A program made the translations under genes and the position numbers. Below, piece by piece: positions 26,518-33,743 of a stretch of 64,000 bases of DNA. The DNA lies in the NCBI RefSeq assembly GCF_004152845.1, contig NZ_SEON01000007.1:62001-126000 (forward strand). The letters run 5' to 3'. This DNA comes from Sphingobium fuliginis (GTDB lineage: Bacteria > Pseudomonadota > Alphaproteobacteria > Sphingomonadales > Sphingomonadaceae). The number at the start of each line of letters is the position of its first letter. Position 1 is the stretch's first letter. Under the pieces are notes generated by a model. That model saw only the letters and a program-made list of their open reading frames with translations. It was not told where the DNA came from and did not search any database.

Positions 26518-27408
26518 TCAGGCGCTCACCATCGAAGCCGGCGCGGTGGACAGAGAGGCGACCTGGCGCAACAAACCGTCTCGACCGAGGCGGTACATAT
26601 TGTCGACCGCGGCCCGCGTCCGCTGGCCATAAAGATCGAGGTCGGAAGGATTGGCGGCGATGAAGTCGGCCACACCCTTGTTATAGGCGTCGCGATAGAA
26701 GGGCGTCGTCTCGATGGGCCCTCCTTCAGGCGCTACGTCAGTGCCTTCCGCTCTTGCCTGCTGCACGGCGGCGTCTGCGTTTGCACGGGCGGAGGCGGCC
26801 ATGCGATCGAAGCGCTCGTTGGCCGCGGATTGCTTTTCCGCGGTCCACTCCAGGTCCCGGCCCACTTCAGCGAACAGCATGGCCTTCCAGGCGTAGATCA
26901 TGTCGGCCGCTGCGCCAGGCGCGCTGCCAAGGTCCCAGGCTGCCGCGGCAATCCCCTCAATCGCTGCCGCCTGCACGTCATCGCCGCCATCGCGGCTCGC
27001 CAGCCTGATCCGCACCTGTCGCCAGTCGCTGCGAGCCACGTCCTCGCCCGCAGCGGCACGGCGCTGGAGGTCGCAGACCCTGTCCCCGCTCGCCCGCAGC
27101 ACGGCATCGCCAACCCGATTTCGAAGTCCGGTCTCCGCATCCGTCCATAGCCATTCGATCCAGCGCGCAGCGGCAATCCGGCCGTCCGCGCCTGGCGGCA
27201 GTGCTTCAACGACCTGGCGCCAGAAGCCCACGTCGCCGGTCGCGAAGGTCATGATCAGGTTCAGGAAACTAAGGTCGAGATCATATCGGGCTGCAAAAGC
27301 CGAGACCTCCGCCGCCGGCGTTGCATAGAATGGCAATGCCGCCGCATCGCCGTTCCGCTCGGCCTCCGCGATCAGCGTCAGCAGAGCGCGCCTGCTCGCG
27401 ATGCTCAC
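26518..27408 (-). CDS. Unknown helical protein A, paralogue of the gene at 27817
   Basis: I do not recognise the family. The 296-residue protein is rich in Ala, Arg, Asp and Trp, has no signal peptide or membrane segment, and looks all-helical. Its middle part aligns with the protein at 27817-28629: WIEWLWTDA against WLLWLWNDA, then RRAAAGEDV against RRVLAGEAV, AAWDLGSAPGAAAD against SMWDLHATPGAVAD, and EWTAEKQ against GWTAAEH. Its GTG start overlaps the thioredoxin stop by 4 bases, so it is made together with thioredoxin. It could be a substrate-handling, cofactor or scaffold protein for the TldDE step; this is inference from position only. Confidence 0.85.
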   Translation of the reverse strand: MSIASRRALLTLIAEAERNGDAAALPFYATPAAEVSAFAARYDLDLSFLNLIMTFATGDVGFWRQVVEALPPGADGRIAAARWIEWLWTDAETGLRNRVGDAVLRASGDRVCDLQRRAAAGEDVARSDWRQVRIRLASRDGGDDVQAAAIEGIAAAAWDLGSAPGAAADMIYAWKAMLFAEVGRDLEWTAEKQSAANERFDRMAASARANADAAVQQARAEGTDVAPEGGPIETTPFYRDAYNKGVADFIAANPSDLDLYGQRTRAAVDNMYRLGRDGLLRQVASLSTAPASMVSA

Positions 27409-27740
27409 TGGGCGGCCTCGATGGCGGCTTCCAGCGCCGCTGCCAATTTCGACCGGCTCATGCTGCCGGTGAACCGTTCCACCAGTTCGCCGCGGTTGAA
27501 GATCATGAACGTGGGGACGCCCATGATGCCCTGGGCATGACGGGTGTCGGGATTCTCGTCGATGTCGACCAGATAGACTGCCGCCTCGCCCTCATATTCG
27601 CGCGCAAGGTCCTCGATCGCCGGCGCCATCGCCTTGCACGGCCCGCACCAGGCCGCCGTAAAGTCGACAAGCACGGGAATGTCCGACTTCAGGACCTTTT
27701 CCTCGAAGGTTGCGTCGGTGGCCGATGGGATATTTGCCAT
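27405..27740 (-). CDS. Thioredoxin
   Basis: A 111-residue single-domain thioredoxin with WCGPC (31-35), VDFTAAWCGPCKAMAP and the cis-proline motif GVPTFMIF. No signal peptide, so it is a cytoplasmic disulfide reductase. Unlike a housekeeping trx it is embedded between two paralogous unknown genes, coupled by GTGA overlap to the second. A thioredoxin reductase gene lies about 8 kb away in the same region. Likely job: reducing a disulfide in the imported peptide or in the partner proteins. GAGGAA precedes the ATG. Confidence 0.94.
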   Translation of the reverse strand: MANIPSATDATFEEKVLKSDIPVLVDFTAAWCGPCKAMAPAIEDLAREYEGEAAVYLVDIDENPDTRHAQGIMGVPTFMIFNRGELVERFTGSMSRSKLAAALEAAIEAAQ

Positions 27741-27816
27741 GATATGTTCCTCAATGGTGGCCGATCTTCGCCGTTCTCAAACGGGAAGAAGGGGCGTGAT
27801 GTGTTGGGTGAAGGGG

Positions 27817-28629
27817 TCAGCGGCTGACGATGCCGCACAATCCGGCCCGCAATTCTTCAACGCGCGCGGTCATGATCTTCTGCCGCTCCGCCTGCCAGGT
27901 CCGCCAATTGTCGAAATCGTCCGAGCTGAGCGGGACGGGGTTCTCCAGCGTGTATCGCTGCAGGCGTTCACCGAAGGCGGCATCGTCTTCGCCGGGCAGC
28001 CTGCGGTTATGATGCGCCTGCTCGATGCCATAGGCGTCCCAGGTCGATTGCACCCGATGATGCTCGGCTGCCGTCCAGCCTGCCGGTTCAAAGGCATCCG
28101 CAGCGCTGGATTGGACTATCCAGGTGCTGGCGACGTCGGCCACGGCTCCCGGCGTCGCATGGAGGTCCCACATAGACGACATGATCGCTTCGACCGCTGC
28201 CTCGGGAGCGTCCGGCGTCATCGCCGCTGCGAACTGCCGGCGGGCCGCGCGCCAGACCGGGTTGCTGACCGCCTCTCCGGCAAGCACGCGCCGGTGGATC
28301 TCCATGACTTCCTCGACCGCCCGAATGTCGCGCTCTTCGGACAGGCGGGACCGTATCGGCGTCGGCGCATCGTTCCACAACCACAGCAACCAACGCAGCC
28401 CGTCCCCCGGCTGGATTCGCGCTTCTTCCACAATGGCCGTGACGAAAGCCGCCTGTCCATGCTCGTCCATGCGGGACAATTCGCCTGCAAGCAGGATGGT
28501 GGCCGCATCAATGCCTCGCGATCCTGCCCATTCGATCAGCGCCGCAGAGCGCGAACCGTCAGTGAAAAGCGGGGCGACCGGGTCGGCGGCGGCGGCCACG
28601 TCCTGTAACCTCTGATTGTGCTCAGTCAT
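27817..28629 (-). CDS. Unknown helical protein B, paralogue of the gene at 26518
   Basis: A 270-residue protein of unknown family, homologous to protein A over about 130 central residues (see WLLWLWNDA, HRRVLAGEAV, SSMWDLHATPGAVADVAS, GWTAAEHH). No signal peptide, no membrane segment, and only one cysteine, near the C-terminus. Its start overlaps the ABC transporter stop by 8 bases and it precedes thioredoxin by 76 bases. Two diverged copies in one operon suggest either a heterodimer or two similar sequential steps. Nothing in the sequence shows a catalytic motif that I can name. Confidence 0.85.
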   Translation of the reverse strand: MTEHNQRLQDVAAAADPVAPLFTDGSRSAALIEWAGSRGIDAATILLAGELSRMDEHGQAAFVTAIVEEARIQPGDGLRWLLWLWNDAPTPIRSRLSEERDIRAVEEVMEIHRRVLAGEAVSNPVWRAARRQFAAAMTPDAPEAAVEAIMSSMWDLHATPGAVADVASTWIVQSSAADAFEPAGWTAAEHHRVQSTWDAYGIEQAHHNRRLPGEDDAAFGERLQRYTLENPVPLSSDDFDNWRTWQAERQKIMTARVEELRAGLCGIVSR

Positions 28630-30448
28630 TATGGGATCTTTCAGACTGGTTGATTAGCGCCCCCTCGGCAGCCCCCTTGAGCTCGGCGATCGTGACCCCA
28701 CCATTCTCGATCTGCAGCTGATGGCTATGATATCGAGTCAGCCGGTCGGTATGGGCGATCGTGACGAGCGACGTGTCGGGCAGTCGCCGGGCAAGCACGT
28801 CGAACATCGCCGCTTCCGTCTTGGGATCGAGCGAGCTCGTCGCCTCGTCCAGGAACAGGAAATCGGGCTTTTGCAGCAGCGCCCGGGCGAGCACCACGCG
28901 CTGCTGTTCCCCGGGAGAAAGCCGTTTCGCCCAGCTCCGCGCGGCGCCGATGTCGCCGATCAGGCGCTCAAGCCGAATGTCCGTCAGCACTGCACGATAG
29001 TCCGCCGGGGCGAACGCATCGGAAGGACTGGGATAGCTCAGCAGCTCCGCCAACGTGCCGTTCGGCAGATAAGGCTTCTGCGGCAGGAACATGACCCTCG
29101 ATCCTTGCGACGGATGCTCTACCGTGCCCGATCCAAACGGCCAGATGCCAGACATGACCCGGAAGAAGGTGCTCTTGCCCGATCCGGACATGCCCCGCAC
29201 CAGCCAGCGCTCTCCGGCGCCGATCGTGAGCTTGTCGATCGAGAACAGCTTATGGCCGGCCGCGGTTCGTACTTCCAGGTCGCGCACCGCAAACTCAGGC
29301 CTGTCGGCAGCGGCGTGCACGAAGCCCGAGGACTGCTCATATGACAGCGACTCGTCCATCAGCTGGATACGCTGCGACGCCGATCGCAGGAGCGCAAATC
29401 CGTCATAATTTGTTGAGATGCTGCCAAATGCGTGAAACACCGCGCCGAATGCCACCCCCGCGATGGTAAGGTCGCCGACCTGCATCTTGCCGGCCAGAAC
29501 GAGTGGGAAGAGAAGGACAGTCGGAATGACCGACGCCAACAGGGTGATCAGCACCCGCACCGCCTCAAGGCTCGCGGCACTCCCCGTGTACGGTCGCCAG
29601 TTCCGCCGGATCAGTGCATAGTCGTGCCGGGCACGGGCTTCCTCGAGCGCCTGCCCGCCGCCCAGAACGATCTGTTCGGCAAATTCGCGGGCCTGACCGA
29701 GATCGTGGCGGAAACCTGCCTCGATCCGCTGCCGCACCACGTCCAGCCGCGTATAGATCCGGCCGATCAGGTGAGCGCTGAGCGTCGCAACGATCGCCGT
29801 CGCGATCGCCAGAACATAGAGCGCCCGTGGTATGATGATCTGCCCGCCGGACGGCATGGAGACTGGCAGCGGTGAAGACAGCAGCCATAACTGGTTGGAG
29901 TAAAGGTAGAACGTCGTGGCCGACGTAACCAGCGCGGGAGCCAGCTGAATAAGATACAGGCCAAAATTATAGACATCTTCCTGGACCCGCTGTTCGGGAT
30001 GGTCGAGCGCGTGGTCCTGCAACGGACGATAAAAGCCGCGGCCGCCCAGCCACCGCCTCAATAGCTCGCCCGTGAGCGCCGTCCTGATGCGGATACGCAG
30101 GGTATAGGCGAGTGCCGATTGCAAGCCATGATGGATTGCGGTCAGGACGATGAAGACCACCGCGCCTGTCAGCGCGGCGACCACGGCAGGACGATTGCTG
30201 ACGACCAGACCGTTGGTGACGTTTGCAAGCTCCCTGATGTACCGCAATTGCAGGTAAGAGCCGACCGCGCCCGCGCCTAGCAAAAGAACCCACAAAGGCA
30301 CGGCAAAAATCCAGTCCCGCCTGACGTGAAACGCAAGGAGGCGGACCATGTAGGCGACGTCTCCCCAGACATTGCGATGTGCAAAATCCGGGGGACATTC
30401 GGTCGCGACTACGGCATCAGCACCAATGTCGGATACGCTCGCGGTCAC
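28622..30448 (-). CDS. SbmA/BacA-like ABC transporter with fused ATPase
   Basis: A 608-residue transporter: an N-terminal ABC_membrane_2 (SbmA/BacA-like) domain with about six membrane segments to residue 350, then an ATPase domain with Walker A GMSGSGKST (419-427), signature LSPGEQQR and Walker B FLFLDEATS. This is the YddA/Rv1819c layout. SbmA and BacA, without ATPase, import peptides, and Rv1819c imports hydrophilic molecules such as cobalamin, so import of a peptide across the inner membrane is the best guess, though export is possible. GTG start with GAGGT upstream; it begins 3 bases after the TonB receptor gene. Confidence 0.9.
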   Translation of the reverse strand: MTASVSDIGADAVVATECPPDFAHRNVWGDVAYMVRLLAFHVRRDWIFAVPLWVLLLGAGAVGSYLQLRYIRELANVTNGLVVSNRPAVVAALTGAVVFIVLTAIHHGLQSALAYTLRIRIRTALTGELLRRWLGGRGFYRPLQDHALDHPEQRVQEDVYNFGLYLIQLAPALVTSATTFYLYSNQLWLLSSPLPVSMPSGGQIIIPRALYVLAIATAIVATLSAHLIGRIYTRLDVVRQRIEAGFRHDLGQAREFAEQIVLGGGQALEEARARHDYALIRRNWRPYTGSAASLEAVRVLITLLASVIPTVLLFPLVLAGKMQVGDLTIAGVAFGAVFHAFGSISTNYDGFALLRSASQRIQLMDESLSYEQSSGFVHAAADRPEFAVRDLEVRTAAGHKLFSIDKLTIGAGERWLVRGMSGSGKSTFFRVMSGIWPFGSGTVEHPSQGSRVMFLPQKPYLPNGTLAELLSYPSPSDAFAPADYRAVLTDIRLERLIGDIGAARSWAKRLSPGEQQRVVLARALLQKPDFLFLDEATSSLDPKTEAAMFDVLARRLPDTSLVTIAHTDRLTRYHSHQLQIENGGVTIAELKGAAEGALINQSERSHND

Positions 30449-30451
30449 ATT

Positions 30452-32785
30452 CTACCTCGATTTCGGCAAAGCCGCGGTGAAGACGAGCCGAAATTCCCGG
30501 CCGACCCCCTGGTAAAGGCTGTTGGCCACCAGCGGCGTATAAATATTGAACCGATCGAACAGATTGTTGACCGTCAGGTTCAGCTTATATGGACCGTAGG
30601 TATAACCGACGGCGGCATCGAAACGAACATATTTAATCGGAAACTTCGGATAAGTGGTTATGCCGGTCAAGGAATCGGTCTTAACCAGATTGACATTGCT
30701 CTGATAGTTGCCGCCAAAGCCGATGTCGAGTTGCTGCCTGTCGCCAAGCGTGAAGGACTTCAGCAGCCAGGCATTTGCCTGATAACGCGGCGCTGAAACA
30801 AGGGGTGTTGCGCTTCTGGAGGTGGTGTAGGCAAATCCGCTCTGCAGGAACAGCGTTGGCGTGATCTTCCCACTTTGATTGATCTCGAAACCCTCCGACT
30901 TCTGCCCGGGACCGGGAATGTAAAAACCCGGATGCGCCGGATCGATCAGGGGATAATTGTTGTTGTCCTTTCGGAAATAGTCGCCGGTTACCGAAAGGCG
31001 GCCACCGAAAAGCTCCAGCTTGACGCCGGCTTCGTGCCCTGTGCTGATGGCGGCCGGAAATGGCGCCCCCCGATAGGTCCGGACCCCCAAATTAGGGGGG
31101 GTTACGGCCTTCTGATAGGTGTAATAGATCGACGCCCATTTCGTGGCGCTAAAGACCAATCCGCCGGTCGGCAGCAGCTTGCTGATGCGCTGATCCGCGT
31201 CGTTGTTGATAAGATAGGGGTAAAAGACCTGCCGACTTGTCAAATCGTACCAGGTCTGGCGCGCACTGAGGAGGGCATGAAAGGGCCCCCAGCTTATCTG
31301 GTCCTGAACCACGAGGCCGTAATCCTTGCGGGTTGCCCGCAGCTCATTCCTGTTGGGATTGCTGCTGTCGGGAATAGACCCAAGCGAAGGAAGCGGCTGG
31401 AAGGGGACCAATGCGCTATAACCGGATGCGATCTGGTTGATCTTCTGCCATGAATAATCGAAAGCGACGATAAATTGCTGCGTGACCGATCCGGTCTCAA
31501 GCTTGGCGTAAAGGTCGCTCGATGAGCTGAACTGATAGTTTTTCGAGAAACTGTTGTTGCCTGTCACCAAGTCGATGATGCCGATGGCGCCGCCGAAATT
31601 ATACTTGCCCTGATAAAGCTGGTTTTGAAGGGTCTGCTCGGCATATTGATACCGCATTCGCGATCGCAAGCGGAGCGTGAACGCCTCGGACGTGACAAGA
31701 TCGCGTTCGACGCCCAGATTCTGCGACAGCGACCGGGTTTTATAATAGTTGTTATCGTTGGAAAAAATTGTCACCGGCTGAACGGTGTTTGTCGTCGGGT
31801 CTGCATAATATAGTTTGCCGTAGACAATGCGAGTGTCGTAGACTTGGGAACTTGCGTCGATCTTCCATCCATTGTCCCGGTAACCGAAGATCGCGGAAGC
31901 CGCATAGGAATGTGGATTTTGCCCTCCATTGCTTTGCCGGTCCGCATGCTCCGACAAGCCGACAAAACGCCAATACAGCCGGTCGGATTCGGAGATCGTT
32001 CCTCCGACATCCACTGAACCACGAATATAGTCGTTGCTGCCCACGCCGAAGTCGAATTGGGGAAGGCTTGTCCCCGTCGCCCTTTTCGGGTTGAGATTGA
32101 CCAGGCCGCCAGCCACCGAGGTCCCGGTCAGAACGGATGACGGTCCTTTCAAAACCTCGATCGACTCCACGTCGATCGTAGGCGCGTCTCCCCCCGCAAT
32201 CGAGTTTCGGAGGCCGTTGGTGAACGAAGCGCCCCGCGTGCTGTCCCCACGTGAACTGATCTGGCTCGGCGGACCTGGGGTATAAGTCACGCCCGGCAGG
32301 TTCCGAATAGCTTCGTTCAATGAAGTCGTGTTCTGGGTTGCGAGCACCGATTGCGTCACCGACACGATCGTTCCCGGCGTATCCTTCAAGGGCGTGTCGG
32401 AGCGGGTGAGAAGATTGGAGTCCTCCTTGCGAAGAGGATCGCGCCTGCCAGTGACGATGATGTCCGCGTTTCCGCCGGAGCGGGCGATACGAACCTGTCC
32501 GTTACCCGCCGTCTCGACGAACCACTTGCTGCCTGCCAGCGCCTCCCGAAGGGCTTGCGCAAGTGTCAAATTACCGCGTACAGGCCCCACGACCTGATCG
32601 AGCCCCTTGTCGGCCGCGTCAGCGAACGATACGTCAGCACCTGCGATACCGGCGATTGTCTGGATGACCTGCCGCCGCGGGCCTGCCGCAACATCGAAGT
32701 CGTAGCGCGTGACGGTCTGCCCATAAGCCTGTTGCGCGCCGCACACGGCCAGCGCCACCACAGCGGTTGTAGTTCCCCACCTCAT
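30452..32785 (-). CDS. TonB-dependent receptor with N-terminal STN domain
   Basis: A 777-residue receptor. A signal peptide (MRWGTTTAVVALAVCGAQQAYG) is followed by an STN domain (YDFDVAAGPRRQVIQTIAGI and on to about residue 100), as in FecA-type transducing receptors. Then come the TonB box DIIVTGRR, a plug with IEVLKGPSSVLTGTSVAGGL, and a beta-barrel ending REFRLVFTAALP. Sequence relatives are annotated as siderophore receptors, but the operon points to a peptide or modified peptide ligand. The ATG at 32785 has GGGAGGA 6 bases upstream. No sigma/anti-sigma pair is nearby. The gene is noticeably more A/T-rich than its neighbours. Confidence 0.92.
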   Translation of the reverse strand: MRWGTTTAVVALAVCGAQQAYGQTVTRYDFDVAAGPRRQVIQTIAGIAGADVSFADAADKGLDQVVGPVRGNLTLAQALREALAGSKWFVETAGNGQVRIARSGGNADIIVTGRRDPLRKEDSNLLTRSDTPLKDTPGTIVSVTQSVLATQNTTSLNEAIRNLPGVTYTPGPPSQISSRGDSTRGASFTNGLRNSIAGGDAPTIDVESIEVLKGPSSVLTGTSVAGGLVNLNPKRATGTSLPQFDFGVGSNDYIRGSVDVGGTISESDRLYWRFVGLSEHADRQSNGGQNPHSYAASAIFGYRDNGWKIDASSQVYDTRIVYGKLYYADPTTNTVQPVTIFSNDNNYYKTRSLSQNLGVERDLVTSEAFTLRLRSRMRYQYAEQTLQNQLYQGKYNFGGAIGIIDLVTGNNSFSKNYQFSSSSDLYAKLETGSVTQQFIVAFDYSWQKINQIASGYSALVPFQPLPSLGSIPDSSNPNRNELRATRKDYGLVVQDQISWGPFHALLSARQTWYDLTSRQVFYPYLINNDADQRISKLLPTGGLVFSATKWASIYYTYQKAVTPPNLGVRTYRGAPFPAAISTGHEAGVKLELFGGRLSVTGDYFRKDNNNYPLIDPAHPGFYIPGPGQKSEGFEINQSGKITPTLFLQSGFAYTTSRSATPLVSAPRYQANAWLLKSFTLGDRQQLDIGFGGNYQSNVNLVKTDSLTGITTYPKFPIKYVRFDAAVGYTYGPYKLNLTVNNLFDRFNIYTPLVANSLYQGVGREFRLVFTAALPKSR

Positions 32786-33207
32786 TCCGAGTCCTCCCTT
32801 TCGTGCCTCGACGCCCGGGATCTGTTTCACCGAACATCGCAATCCAGGCTGGCATGACCATCTCCGCAGCTGCCGCGCTCCTTGCAGCGCATTTGTCGAG
32901 TTTGCGCTGAAACGGAAGAAGAAGGGGCGAGGTGACGGCGAATCGTTATCCCATCTCGGGTTGGCAGGAGCGACATTAATTCGCCATATTGATATATTCA
33001 AGGGATTATGTTCGCTTTATATGACGAATAATCTAATTTTCTTTATCACGCGGAGTTTGCGGTGGTTTTTCGTTTCGCTGTCTCGTCGTCCCGGCAGCCT
33101 TCAGCTATGGTGCCATGCCACATTCAGCGCCGATCTTGGCTGATCTATTGACCCGAAATCGCTATGCCCTCACGGCAAAATCGACGCCGGGCATTAAGGA
33201 GAGCGAC
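32786..33207. promoter_or_regulatory. A/T-rich divergent promoter region between TonB receptor and Lrp-type regulator
   Basis: These 422 bases hold no convincing gene. The part from about 32975 to 33070 is strongly A/T-rich (GATATATTC, CTTTATATGACG, AATCTAATTTTCTTTATC) against a GC-rich background, which fits promoters and binding sites for the Lrp/AsnC protein encoded next to it. I could not define a clear operator. Confidence 0.55.
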
Positions 33208-33702
33208 GTGCACGATTTCGACCTTCACGACATCAAGATATTGGGGATTGTGCAGGATAATGCCAATGTAACGATCAAGGAGGTTGCCGAACTCGTGGGG
33301 CTGTCCCAGAATGCCTGCTGGAAGAGGATCAAATCTTTTGAAGACCGCGGCGTCATCAAGAGGCGAGTGACCGTATTAAATCCGTCTTCATTGGGGTTTC
33401 ATCTGATAGCCTTTGTCAACGTCAAGGCAGCGGAGCATTCCGAGGAATGGAACACCAGTTTTCAACAGGCGGTTTTAAGCATACCGCAGGTCATCGAGTT
33501 TTACAGGCTTGCCGGCAGCGTTGATTACATCATCAAGGTCCTTCTGCCCGACATTGCGGGTTTCGACTCATTCTACAAGGTGCTGACCAGCAAAGTTCGC
33601 CTCACCGAAGTTTCGACGTCCTTCGCAGTGGGGGAATATCGCAATTCAAGCGCCATTCCCCTGCCTTTGCCATTGAACACGTCCCCGGACGCGGCTGAGT
33701 AA
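33208..33702 (+). CDS. Lrp/AsnC-family transcriptional regulator
   Basis: A 164-residue regulator: N-terminal helix-turn-helix (TIKEVAELVGLSQNACWKRI) and a RAM/AsnC effector domain (FYRLAGSVDYIIKVLLPDI). Members sense amino acids or small metabolites. The GTG at 33208 is chosen because AAGGAG stands 6 bases upstream; a longer ATG frame from 33115 lacks a site. Divergent from the receptor-ABC-TldDE operon, so it is the likely local regulator, tuned to an amino acid released from the peptide. Confidence 0.92.
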   Translation: MHDFDLHDIKILGIVQDNANVTIKEVAELVGLSQNACWKRIKSFEDRGVIKRRVTVLNPSSLGFHLIAFVNVKAAEHSEEWNTSFQQAVLSIPQVIEFYRLAGSVDYIIKVLLPDIAGFDSFYKVLTSKVRLTEVSTSFAVGEYRNSSAIPLPLPLNTSPDAAE

Positions 33703-33743
33703 TCCATTTCGGCATGCGCTGGTTTACAGGGGCATCGTCCGCC

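Noticed and set aside
32786-33001. N-terminal extension of the STN-type TonB receptor to 33001
   Set aside because: The extension lacks a signal peptide at its start, and the internal ATG at 32785 has a strong ribosome site followed directly by a signal peptide.
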